From: Hominisplanchenecus faecis
GTDB taxonomy: Bacteria; Bacillota; Clostridia; Lachnospirales; Lachnospiraceae
DNA: 64,000 bases
Assembly: GCF_020687205.1 (NCBI RefSeq)
Contig: NZ_JAJEQE010000008.1
Span: 1-64,000, forward strand
Direction: 5' to 3'
Of the stretch, positions 52,857 through 60,044 are shown in pieces. The position numbers were made by a program, and so were the translations under genes. Numbering within the stretch: position 1 is the first letter of the stretch; each line of letters begins with the position of its first letter. Below the pieces are notes generated by a model that was not told the origin of the DNA, ran no database searches, and saw nothing but the letters and a program-made list of their open reading frames with translations.

Positions 52857-53654
52857 TTATTCCCTGTCTTTTGTTAAATGATAATCTTTCAGGCATCGTT
52901 TCAGCCCTTCCTTCGCATCACTGAAAAGGATTCCTCTCTCCTTTGCTTTTGTACAGTCCATCCACAGATTATGTGCCGGCGGCACTTCTTCCGGTTTCCT
53001 GTCACTTTTCAGGAAGTGCAGCATTTCACAGGTGATATCATACATCGTCTGCTTCGTTTCACTTCCAAAATTGTAAACGCCTCCCGGAAGCATAAAAATC
53101 TTCGGCATATTTTCTGCAACTTCACGAAGATAGGTGATCCCCCGGTACTGTTTTCCAAACGTCAGAACCTGCTTTTCGTTTAACAGCATACGAAGATAAT
53201 TTGACCTTTCTGCCGGATAATCATACATCCACTCTGCCCGCAGCATCACCGCATCCGGCTTCACATCCATAACCCTCTGTTCCATCTCCAGCTTATGCCT
53301 GCCGTAAACATTACAGGGACTGGCATCCTCTTCCTTATATGGTCCTTCACCTGCACATCCGCGGTATACCTGATCCGAACTGAAACAGATCAATTTTTGT
53401 TCTTTCGCTGCTTTTGCCAGAAACAACGGCAGACGCACATTTGCTTCATAAGATGCCCCCGGATCTTTTTCACACGTCCCGACATCTGAGATTGCTGCTG
53501 TATGGATGATAACGTCTGCTCTGCTTTTCTCAATCATGTTTCGGATCTGTTCTTCGCTCATACCTCGCATGGACGGTGCCGCAACCGTATCATCCAGATC
53601 CTGCATCAGACGATTGCCCACAAAACCATGAGCACCTGTGATTAATATTTTCAT
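52857..53654 (-). CDS. RmlD-like sugar-nucleotide reductase (SDR)
   Basis: A 265-residue NAD(P)-dependent short-chain reductase of the dTDP-4-dehydrorhamnose reductase type. The N-terminal MKILITGAHGFVGNRLMQDL is the nucleotide-binding glycine motif, DVIIHTAAISDVGTCEKDPGASYEANVRLPLFLAKAAKEQKLICFSSDQVYRG gives the active-site Ser region, and YGRHKLEMEQ holds the catalytic Tyr-x-x-x-Lys. Other rml genes are not nearby, so the substrate is uncertain. It is the last host gene before the prophage junction. A TTGACT promoter and the palindrome TATACATGTATA lie about 50-90 bp upstream. Confidence 0.85.
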   Translation of the reverse strand: MKILITGAHGFVGNRLMQDLDDTVAAPSMRGMSEEQIRNMIEKSRADVIIHTAAISDVGTCEKDPGASYEANVRLPLFLAKAAKEQKLICFSSDQVYRGCAGEGPYKEEDASPCNVYGRHKLEMEQRVMDVKPDAVMLRAEWMYDYPAERSNYLRMLLNEKQVLTFGKQYRGITYLREVAENMPKIFMLPGGVYNFGSETKQTMYDITCEMLHFLKSDRKPEEVPPAHNLWMDCTKAKERGILFSDAKEGLKRCLKDYHLTKDRE

Positions 53655-53754
53655 GTTATCGCTCGCTTTCTATATTCTGACAACAGCCAGTTTAATCGTT
53701 TCGATTCTTATATACATGTATAAAAAAATGTTAGTCAAATCTTAGTCAATTATA

Positions 53755-53797
53755 AGAAAGAGCACCCTTTCACAGGATGCTCTTTCTTTTGTTTTTT
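53755..53797. terminator. Terminator next to the tRNA/att site
   Basis: A 9-bp stem GAAAGAGCA/TGCTCTTTC (53756-53764 with 53778-53786) is followed by TTTTGTTTTTT on the plus strand and by TTATAATT on the minus strand. In the minus direction it would end the host tRNA transcript whose 3' part lies just upstream at 53822-53891. Confidence 0.75.
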
Positions 53798-53821
53798 CCG
53801 TATTTTCGGGCTTTTTCTGTC

Positions 53822-53891
53822 AAGCTGGAAAAGGGACTTGAACCCTCGACCCCTTCATTACGAGTGAGGATGACACTCATCGTTACAGCTT
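53822..53891 (-). tRNA. tRNA-Thr(CGU) 3' portion, probable prophage attachment site
   Basis: On the minus strand the 3' half is tRNA-like: anticodon loop CTCGTAA with CGT at 53860-53862, T-arm GAGGG-TTCAAGT-CCCTT and acceptor strand ending CCAGCTT. The 5' half is wrong: the D-arm is only ATGA-GTG-TCAT with no GG, the anticodon stem has a mismatch, and the total is only about 70 nt. This is what is expected when an integrase recombines in the anticodon region, leaving a host 3' half fused to phage sequence. Weak acceptor pairing (AAGCTG/CAGCTT) persists, so a scanning program might still call a tRNA here. Confidence 0.6.
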
Positions 53892-54006
53892 GATTTTATC
53901 AGGTTTTCTTTTATCTTTATTGCTTCTGACTACTTTTTTGACTACTTTTTAATCTGCTACTATTCTATATATTTTTTTCTTGTATTGTCAAGCCTTTTCT
54001 GACTCT

Positions 54007-54885
54007 TTATACTCTCTCCACTTTCTTCAGATACACCCATCCTACACCGCTTTTCAGCTTGCCGAATCCATTCTTTTCTTCTACGATCTCGTACTTACCT
54101 GGCTGCAAAAATGTTCTGGCAGCACTGTAAGTTTTGGCCGGTCCTGTCCTGATTGGAACATTTGCGGTTTTCGACCGCACCTTGTATGGGAGTTTTGCGG
54201 ATGTGTACACCTTTTTACCGGCATCGTTGTAGACATGATAACCGGCATGCTGATCTGCACACTGCTTGGCTTTCTTGATCGTCTTAAATGCCCCGATCTG
54301 GCTGCTGGCGTTCTTCCAGGTCTTGCGGACACGGTACCATGGTTTCGTGGTTGCCGGAAGAATGTCGCCGGATCCGGCAATTTTTTTCTTGAACTCATTC
54401 CACGTCCAACTGGTATTATAGTGGTTGTTGTGCACATACGGTGCCGGGCATACCTTGTTGACAATATCATAATGCCGAAGGACATGGTCTGCAGCGATTC
54501 CAAGCTGCCCCATCAGCTGCTTGACCAGCCAAACACACGCCTCCTGAGTTTCCTGCGTGAAATACCATGTTGGATCATTCGCACTTGCGGCATTGCCGTC
54601 ACACTTGCAACACATCTCGATGCTGATCGTGTTATAGTTGTTGGCTTCCGGGTGCTTCTGTGCATAATAACCTGCCGTTCCTACTGCCCACGGTACCGCA
54701 TCCAGACTGCAACGCTGGTAGATAGTGCCGTCCCAATAGATATAGAAATGGGCACCACAGCCATCAGATGCCAGATCATGGTTCTGGCCGACCACACCCA
54801 GATAATGCACTGCAATATACTTCTTTTTGTTGCCCCATGCCGGGACTCGGTTCGATGATATAGCGTTTGTGATTTTGTAACTCAT
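54007..54885 (-). CDS. Prophage N-acetylmuramoyl-L-alanine amidase (endolysin)
   Basis: A 292-residue endolysin with no signal peptide, from the ATG at 54885 (AGG-rich site upstream). The N-terminal Amidase_2/PGRP domain (about 10-150) has zinc ligands His27 (IAVHYLG), His138 (LRHYD) and Cys146 (NKVCPAP). A middle segment (about 175-225, FKTIKKAKQCADQHAGYHVYNDAGKKVYTSA) resembles a SPOR-like repeat of phage lysins. The C-terminal 60 residues form an SH3-like wall-binding domain (IRTGPAKTYSAARTFLQPGKYEIVEEKNGFGKLKSGVGWVYLKKV). It is the gene closest to the attachment site and would act with the holin at 56103. Confidence 0.92.
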   Translation of the reverse strand: MSYKITNAISSNRVPAWGNKKKYIAVHYLGVVGQNHDLASDGCGAHFYIYWDGTIYQRCSLDAVPWAVGTAGYYAQKHPEANNYNTISIEMCCKCDGNAASANDPTWYFTQETQEACVWLVKQLMGQLGIAADHVLRHYDIVNKVCPAPYVHNNHYNTSWTWNEFKKKIAGSGDILPATTKPWYRVRKTWKNASSQIGAFKTIKKAKQCADQHAGYHVYNDAGKKVYTSAKLPYKVRSKTANVPIRTGPAKTYSAARTFLQPGKYEIVEEKNGFGKLKSGVGWVYLKKVERV

Positions 54886-54915
54886 ATTCTCTACCTGCCT
54901 TTCGTTTTTGTATAC

Positions 54916-54942
54916 AAAAAGAGAGCCTGTTTCCAAGCTCTC
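54916..54942 (-). terminator. Terminator between the ORF6N gene and the amidase gene
   Basis: On the minus strand a 6-bp stem GAGAGC/GCTCTC (54921-54926 with 54937-54942) is followed by TTTTTG. It ends the accessory transcript 29 bases after the ORF6N stop and also lies just ahead of the amidase start. Confidence 0.7.
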
Positions 54943-54970
54943 CATTGATTTAAATTTATATATGTCGCTC

Positions 54971-55699
54971 CTATTTCTGTTTTGCTTTAATATCTAACAT
55001 ACGAATCATCATAAAAGCTGCACGTTCTGCCTGTTCATTATAATCTTTTGCCAAAGGACTATTTATGATATTCCCGGCATTATAATGCACAAAATAATGT
55101 GCCAGCTCATATGCCATTTCATAAACCACTTTCTCAAACATCTGATTTTTATGAACTGCAATCCTTTTCCCTTTTAACATGCTGTCATATCCCGGAATGT
55201 CCTTAATCTTTAAAACAACATCCTGATCTTCTGCCAATGCCAGCAGATTTTTAAAAATAAATACTGGTTCTTCCATATATGGAATTGCAACTCGTCTTTT
55301 AACTGGTTCTGTTTTTACTTGTGCCGGAACTACTTCTTTCTTTTCTGGAATCTCCGGTTCTTTTTCCTTAACTCTGAAATAGAAGTCAACCAGATAATCA
55401 TATACCTGCCATGCCTTGTCCGTGTTAAGGGATTTCGCATGGAGCAAAGCTCCTTTTTCAGTCCAGAGATACAGGTGTGAAGTTCTATTTTTGACCACCT
55501 CGATTTTTTCTAGGTGCTTCTTAACTTCCTTCAATTCATCTCCGGTCAAAGATATATAATGCTTTCCTTCTACGAATCGAACTCTATTATTTTTGAAATT
55601 CTGATGTATCTGTATTTCTTTAACTTCGTATGCTTCTGCAATCTGTCTTGTAGTTAATACTCTAATTCCTTTGACTTCTACGATCTGTGGTAAATTCAT
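54971..55699 (-). CDS. Prophage ORF6N-domain protein with degenerate ImmA/IrrE-like C-terminus
   Basis: A 242-residue protein. Residues 1-110 are an ORF6N domain (PQIVEVKGIRVLTTRQIAEAYEV...HYISLTGDELKEVKKHLEK...LYLWTEKGALLHAKSLNTDKAWQVYDYLVDFYFRV), a DNA-binding module common in phage antirepressors. A Pro/Glu/Lys linker (111-140) follows. Residues 145-240 recall ImmA/IrrE peptidases: the helix VVYEMAYELAHYFVHY matches their HELGHYFLH site, but the first His is Tyr (YELAH at 197-201), so zinc cleavage is unlikely. It has its own promoter region and terminator between holin and amidase, suggesting expression in the lysogen. The C-terminal assignment is tentative. Confidence 0.78.
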   Translation of the reverse strand: MNLPQIVEVKGIRVLTTRQIAEAYEVKEIQIHQNFKNNRVRFVEGKHYISLTGDELKEVKKHLEKIEVVKNRTSHLYLWTEKGALLHAKSLNTDKAWQVYDYLVDFYFRVKEKEPEIPEKKEVVPAQVKTEPVKRRVAIPYMEEPVFIFKNLLALAEDQDVVLKIKDIPGYDSMLKGKRIAVHKNQMFEKVVYEMAYELAHYFVHYNAGNIINSPLAKDYNEQAERAAFMMIRMLDIKAKQK

Positions 55700-55748
55700 A
55701 ATTTAAACCCCTTTCAAATTTTGGTTCTTGAAAGAAGTTTCCACCTGC

Positions 55749-55778
55749 ATTATAATATTTACAGAAGGAAACTTCTGT
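55749..55778 (-). promoter_or_regulatory. Promoter and dyad of the ORF6N gene
   Basis: TATAAT on the minus strand (55749-55754) has a poor -35. A 7-bp dyad ACAGAAG/CTTCTGT with a 4-base centre (55761-55778) overlaps the spacer. A related half-site GGAAACTTC occurs downstream of the -10. This suggests operator control. Confidence 0.45.
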
Positions 55779-55781
55779 TGA

Positions 55782-55820
55782 GAAACAGGTTTGTGTGATT
55801 GGTAGTCTGAAACCTGTTTC
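55782..55820. terminator. Hairpin after the ribbon-helix-helix gene
   Basis: A perfect 11-bp stem GAAACAGGTTT/AAACCTGTTTC (55782-55792 with 55810-55820). The U-run follows on the plus strand (TTTATTTTTTT), against the direction of the flanking genes. It could still stop the minus-strand transcript weakly or end an antisense RNA. Confidence 0.5.
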
Positions 55821-55821
55821 T

Positions 55822-56010
55822 TTATTTTTTTCTGTTTATACGACCTGCTATTTGATGAATACTTTCAATTCCTCTGATAATCACATCTGTTTTGGTTGTG
55901 TTTAAACTTTCTGCACATTCTGCAAGCATCCTTGCCTGTTCTTCTGTCAAACGAACCTCAAAGCGAATATTTTTAGGATTATCTGTAGGTCTTCCAGTTC
56001 TCGGGGACAT
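55822..56010 (-). CDS. Small ribbon-helix-helix DNA-binding protein (prophage accessory)
   Basis: A 62-residue protein, MSPRTGRPTDNPKNIRFEVRL then TEEQARMLAECAESLNTTKTDVIIRGIESIHQIAGRINRKK: a basic arm, one beta-strand (IRFEVRL) and two helices, the Arc/CopG/CcdA-type fold. Such proteins bind DNA as dimers. GAGGTGAT lies ahead of the ATG. Its own strong promoter lies inside a 42-bp inverted repeat, the pattern of an autoregulated repressor. No toxin gene is adjacent in the usual arrangement, although the ORF6N gene follows on the same strand after 122 bp. Confidence 0.82.
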   Translation of the reverse strand: MSPRTGRPTDNPKNIRFEVRLTEEQARMLAECAESLNTTKTDVIIRGIESIHQIAGRINRKK

Positions 56011-56022
56011 TTTATCACCTCA

Positions 56023-56068
56023 CTTTTGTCCGTACGTATATACTAATTCATGTACGTACAAAAGTCAA
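56023..56068 (-). promoter_or_regulatory. Autoregulatory promoter-operator of the ribbon-helix-helix gene
   Basis: On the minus strand, TTGACT (56063-56068), a 17-bp spacer and TAGTAT (56040-56045). A 42-bp inverted repeat (56023-56064) with arms CTTTTGTNCGTACNT covers both boxes; each arm also carries the palindrome GTACGTAC or CGTACG. Binding there would occlude RNA polymerase. Confidence 0.68.
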
Positions 56069-56102
56069 GAGTTATTTTTATTTTTTTTAATCGAGGGAAC
56101 GC

Positions 56103-56531
56103 TCACGCGTCCCCCTTCTTGTCTGCTTTCTGTGTCAGTATATCGATCGCCCCAGTAATCACTGCCGGCAGCGGTATGCCCATCAATCCGGCATTTTCGA
56201 CGATTGAAATCAGTTCGTTGGCAATAAACCCGATGATCACTGCATCTCTAATGTAATCCACACCGATTGCCAAATCCAGCCGGTACGCCACCAGCACGAA
56301 CAGCAGTGTCATGCATTTCCTGCACAGACCTTTCCAGCCTGTCCGACTTTCTAATGTCCCTGTTGACGTTTTCTTACTGTTGTGGAATACCCCGGCAACA
56401 ATCAGACCGGATAAGTAGTCGATTGCCATGAAAATAATGAGCGTGTACAGTGCGGAATCCCATCCGCCAAAAAATGACGCAATCGCTCCACCGACTGCTC
56501 CTGTAATAGTACAAACCATTTCTTTTTTCAT
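56103..56531 (-). CDS. Prophage holin (phage holin family / TcdE-like)
   Basis: A 142-residue membrane protein with about three hydrophobic segments (about 8-25, 28-48, 78-125). It contains the family motif LYTLIIFMAIDYLSGLIVAGVFHNSKKTSTGTLESRTGWKGLCRKCMTLLFVLVAYRLD, typical of the holin_4 (TcdE/UtxA) group, and a charged C-terminus (KADKKGDA). It would open the membrane at the end of infection and release the amidase. The two genes are separated by the accessory pair, which is unusual. Confidence 0.92.
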   Translation of the reverse strand: MKKEMVCTITGAVGGAIASFFGGWDSALYTLIIFMAIDYLSGLIVAGVFHNSKKTSTGTLESRTGWKGLCRKCMTLLFVLVAYRLDLAIGVDYIRDAVIIGFIANELISIVENAGLMGIPLPAVITGAIDILTQKADKKGDA

Positions 56532-56552
56532 GTTTCGTTTCCTTTCTTGCTG

Positions 56553-57215
56553 TTATAATCTTAATTTGCTGATGGCAATATTTCCAGCAACATAATTTTC
56601 TGTAGTAACCAGCAACAGATTGTATCCTTGTGGTATAGTCACATAATAATCATGCATTCCCTCTTCCAGAGTTACATCCAATCCCCGGAAATCTGAATAG
56701 GAACTGTCCGTTCCGGAACCACTTGCAACAGCAATGATATTTTCTGTGTCCTGTTCAGCATTCATTACATAGACTGTTATTCTGTATGTACTACCAGGTG
56801 TTGCACTGATTTTTGTGTTCTGATAATAATATCCCCTACTAGGAGATGCCGGCATAGAGGTAAGTATTGACGTTGTTGGATGTTTATACCATCTGCAATC
56901 TTTTAATGCATTTATTGTTGCTGCTTCTACTGTTTCGAAAATACCGGCTGTTACGATTGCGATTTTATCTTCCAAGTTTTGGATACTTTTTGTTAACTGA
57001 TTTTCCAGATCCTGGATTTTGGTACTCGATTCCTTTTCCTTTTTCTCCAGATTCTGTATTTCTGTTGCGAACTCTTGTTCTGCCTTTTCTCGATTGCTGC
57101 ATTCTGCTTTGATATTCTCATCGCACCCTGCAATCCCATCATGGATTGCCTGCCGGACATCACGCCCGTAAACTGCCGCCAGTATCTTTTTTAAGTTCTC
57201 TGTAATACTTGCCAT
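56553..57215 (-). CDS. Prophage tail appendage / baseplate-like protein
   Basis: A 220-residue protein starting at ATG 57215 (GGAGGG upstream). The N-terminal ITENLKKILAAVYGRDVRQAIHDGIAGC is a motif found at the start of many Firmicute phage baseplate or fibre proteins. A coiled coil follows (about 35-90, repeated NLEKKEKESSTKIQDLENQLTKSIQNLEDKI), then a C-terminal beta-rich domain (about 105-220) likely to be a carbohydrate-binding or receptor-binding module. It lies between the fibre genes and the holin. Confidence 0.75.
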   Translation of the reverse strand: MASITENLKKILAAVYGRDVRQAIHDGIAGCDENIKAECSNREKAEQEFATEIQNLEKKEKESSTKIQDLENQLTKSIQNLEDKIAIVTAGIFETVEAATINALKDCRWYKHPTTSILTSMPASPSRGYYYQNTKISATPGSTYRITVYVMNAEQDTENIIAVASGSGTDSSYSDFRGLDVTLEEGMHDYYVTIPQGYNLLLVTTENYVAGNIAISKLRL

Positions 57216-57225
57216 TTTCACCCTC

Positions 57226-57996
57226 CTATTTCAGTTTCAACCCTTCAATACGCTTGATACTTACCTGGTTCACTGTCCAACCGGATCCAATATTGCGGAC
57301 ATATACACCCACTTTATTGTTGCTGGTATCCCATTTCAACTGAACACGAGCATTATAGGATGCTGTAAGATACAGAGTAATTACTGTCTCTGCCGGATTG
57401 CTCCTGTTAAGTGTAACCCAGCCTTTCTGGCCATCCACAATTTCCAGCCATACACGAATTTCATCATAATTCGCCAGGGAACTGATTGCTGAAGAATAGT
57501 ACCAGCTTCCTGTTGCTGATGGAGTTACTGCTGTTGTTGACAGAACCACTGCTGCATCAATATCCCCGACCACGTACCAATACGATCCGCTGTACACCAG
57601 CTCCAATACTGCATACTGTTTGATCAGGTTTGCCGGTATCGCACTGTTTCTGTACTGGATCGCTTTCGCTCCGGTACTGTTGACATTCAGTGTAGGATTG
57701 CCGGCCGTGTTCGCATAGCTGAACCGCACGAACACTCTTGCACCAGCTGTCAGCTTGAAGTTCGACAGGCTGACCGTCTTTGCGGCGGTCGATCCTGTCG
57801 TATAACACACGGCATAATGGGCAATGTCAGTCGTACCATTGAAATTAACGCCATCTATTGCCCGTGTTGTCTGGAGTTTTGTAGCTGTTCCTGCATTTCC
57901 TGTAATCGTTGTCGGTGTTCCTCCGCCATTGGCATCCACATAACTTTTCACTTTCTTCCATAACTCAGTAAGCCCCGTCTTATCTAGATATGCCAT
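57226..57996 (-). CDS. Prophage tail fibre protein 2 (receptor-binding)
   Basis: A 256-residue structural protein. The N-terminus AYLDKTGLTELWKKVKSYVDA is the attachment motif shared with the fibre protein at 58024 (FLDTAGLTYLWGKIKDAL). Next are TGNAGTATKLQTTRAIDGVNFNGTTDI, a repeat common in phage tail fibres, a beta-rich middle part (GARVFVRFSYANTAGNPTLNVNSTGAKAIQYRNSA) and a C-terminal jelly-roll-like segment that may bind the host surface. No chaperone gene is evident. Confidence 0.8.
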   Translation of the reverse strand: MAYLDKTGLTELWKKVKSYVDANGGGTPTTITGNAGTATKLQTTRAIDGVNFNGTTDIAHYAVCYTTGSTAAKTVSLSNFKLTAGARVFVRFSYANTAGNPTLNVNSTGAKAIQYRNSAIPANLIKQYAVLELVYSGSYWYVVGDIDAAVVLSTTAVTPSATGSWYYSSAISSLANYDEIRVWLEIVDGQKGWVTLNRSNPAETVITLYLTASYNARVQLKWDTSNNKVGVYVRNIGSGWTVNQVSIKRIEGLKLK

Positions 57997-58023
57997 GTTC
58001 CTTCCTCCTTATATCAATTCACT

Positions 58024-58854
58024 TTACACGCAGATTGCATCAATTTCGGCATTGGTAAGTGCATCGACCACAAACAATCCGCCCAGTGCATCCCATGCCT
58101 TGCCGTCCCACGCCACGTTGGTACCTGCCGGGCCGTAGTCAGATGCTGCTTCCAGGTTGTATACGTCACCGGCAACCTGCCCTGTAGTCGGCAGTTTTGT
58201 TGCATCTGCCAGGGAACCCTTGTACTTATACACGCCTGTAATGTCGGATTTCTTCGCATAGATACCAGATAAATCTGCCTCTGTTGGCAAATCATTTAGT
58301 TTTGAAAACATCGCTGGAGGCATGAGACCCATATTACCAGTAGTTGCAACTGGAATATTTGCTTTTACGGTACTTCCTGCAAAAGTGAGACCAACAGATG
58401 CTTGCGTGTAATCTTCCTCAGCATAGGCCATTGTCATGGCTTCCCATGTTCCTTTACCGCTCAGAAGTTTACCCGTATCGCCTTTCGCCGGTGCCGGTAC
58501 CAGTCCGTGTGTACCTGCCGCATTAGCTGTTGCACCCTTGAAGTCAGAGTAGGTCGTGTTTGATGCCGGGATGCCTAAGCCTGTGATATCTGTCTTAGTA
58601 ACTGGTGTCGTACCAGATACGTGTCCGGCTGCATCCACGGTCACTTTGTACAGTCCGTTTGTTTTCGCCGTATAACTCGGATGCACATATTTGTTCGCAC
58701 CGGTTTCGATTCCTGTCAGTTTGTTCTTCTCTGCTGTCGTGTAATCGTTCGTAGACAGTCCTTTACCGCTTACTTTGTCTACTTTCTCAAACAGTGCGTC
58801 CTTGATCTTGCCCCAAAGATAAGTTAATCCCGCTGTATCCAAAAATTTTGCCAT
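58024..58854 (-). CDS. Prophage tail fibre protein 1
   Basis: A 276-residue fibre protein. It shares the N-terminal motif FLDTAGLTYLWGKIKDALFEKVDKVSGKGLSTNDYTTAEKNKLTGIETGANKYVHP, which includes the widely seen phage repeat KVDKVxGKGLSTNDYTxxEKxKLxGI. The middle part is Gly/Ala/Thr-rich with YKYKGSLADATKLPTTGQVAGDVYNL. It ends LTNAEIDAICV, close to the end of the tail-tip protein at 58875 (ITNRQIDEICIYS), suggesting a shared docking or trimerisation tail. Confidence 0.82.
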   Translation of the reverse strand: MAKFLDTAGLTYLWGKIKDALFEKVDKVSGKGLSTNDYTTAEKNKLTGIETGANKYVHPSYTAKTNGLYKVTVDAAGHVSGTTPVTKTDITGLGIPASNTTYSDFKGATANAAGTHGLVPAPAKGDTGKLLSGKGTWEAMTMAYAEEDYTQASVGLTFAGSTVKANIPVATTGNMGLMPPAMFSKLNDLPTEADLSGIYAKKSDITGVYKYKGSLADATKLPTTGQVAGDVYNLEAASDYGPAGTNVAWDGKAWDALGGLFVVDALTNAEIDAICV

Positions 58855-58874
58855 AATGTTTTTCTTCCTTTCTT

Positions 58875-60044
58875 TTAACTGTAAATGCAGATCTCATCAA
58901 TCTGCCTATTCGTTATCGCCGTTACTGTTGTATACTTCACACGCCCCTGCCCTGCCTGTAGCTGTTGCTGTGTGTATGTTAATGCCGTACCGCCAAGCGT
59001 GACCTTGCTGTTTGCCGGTTTTAACAGGTCTGTCACCTTCTTCGTGATCTGCAGCTGCTGCTGTATGTTGTACGTGGGTGCTGCACAAAAAACCTTTTCA
59101 CCAATCTTCAGCATATCCACATCATAACCGGCATCCGACAGGTCGATTGCAGATAATTCTGTTACCAGATTTGCCCCGTTGATCTTTTTAAACGCCTTTT
59201 CGCCTTCTTCTTTCAGCTTCGTGGGGTTCTGTATTTCGGAAAACTCTACGGTCTTCGTGATGATACCGTATTCTTTCACGGCTGCTGCGTCTTCCAGGTA
59301 ATCCTTGCCACCGTTTACATTTGCGATCGTGACCGGCCATTCGTTGTTTGACGTCGATGACCCGAGCGGGATCAGACGTGTCGCAAGGTCATCCGTCTTG
59401 ACGTTCTTGGTAACATCAATTATATTCTGCCCCTGCCGTATATCCTGGCCGCCTGCCTGTTCATATTCTGCCAGGTAATCAATATAGTGCACACCGCCGA
59501 CGGTTCGTGTTCGGATATACCCGCCGCTTTCTGCGACGAGTTCATCCATTATGTCCCTCGTGGTGCTGTAATCGTTCCGCTCCCGGTCTGCCGCTTCCCC
59601 GGTAATAGTCACCTGACCGATCAGGAACTGCTTGAAATCATCCACCTGTTCGTTGTGCTTCTTAACCAGCCACTTGAAATAATTTCCTGGCGTTGTCTTT
59701 CCCGGTACATCCGTGCCAGTCTTGTGGAATGGACGGATGATGCTGTCCTGAAAAAATACCAGGTCGCCTTCTGTCTGGATCTCCATCTCAATGTTCCTGT
59801 CTTCGACGGTGTTCATCACAACGCCCCGGTAGATCGTCTTCTCACTGCCCGTCAGGCCGAACCGGATTACTTCCAGCATGGACTTTCGTCGCAGGACGGA
59901 TGCCGCAAGCGGATGGTCCAGGACGATCGAAACATCACAGGAGCCGTTTTTGTTGACTTCCTGAGTCAGTGCCCCTTCCGTAATGCAGCGGCCTCTTATC
60001 CACGGATGGTACAGGTTGGAACCATCCAGCGTGATCTTATACAT
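58875..60044 (-). CDS. Prophage tail-tip protein (Tal-like, siphovirus Gp37 type)
   Basis: A 389-residue baseplate hub protein. The region DVSIVLDHPLAASVLRRKSMLEVIRFGLTGSEKTIYRGVVMNTVEDRNIEMEIQTEGDLVFFQDSIIRPF is typical of the prophage tail / Gp37-like family, as are GGYIRTRTVGGVHYIDYLAEY and DDLATRLIPLG. It has no C-terminal endopeptidase or lytic domain, so it is a short form. It overlaps the Dit gene by one base. The C-terminus carries the ITNRQIDEIC peptide mentioned for the fibre at 58024. Confidence 0.85.
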   Translation of the reverse strand: MYKITLDGSNLYHPWIRGRCITEGALTQEVNKNGSCDVSIVLDHPLAASVLRRKSMLEVIRFGLTGSEKTIYRGVVMNTVEDRNIEMEIQTEGDLVFFQDSIIRPFHKTGTDVPGKTTPGNYFKWLVKKHNEQVDDFKQFLIGQVTITGEAADRERNDYSTTRDIMDELVAESGGYIRTRTVGGVHYIDYLAEYEQAGGQDIRQGQNIIDVTKNVKTDDLATRLIPLGSSTSNNEWPVTIANVNGGKDYLEDAAAVKEYGIITKTVEFSEIQNPTKLKEEGEKAFKKINGANLVTELSAIDLSDAGYDVDMLKIGEKVFCAAPTYNIQQQLQITKKVTDLLKPANSKVTLGGTALTYTQQQLQAGQGRVKYTTVTAITNRQIDEICIYS

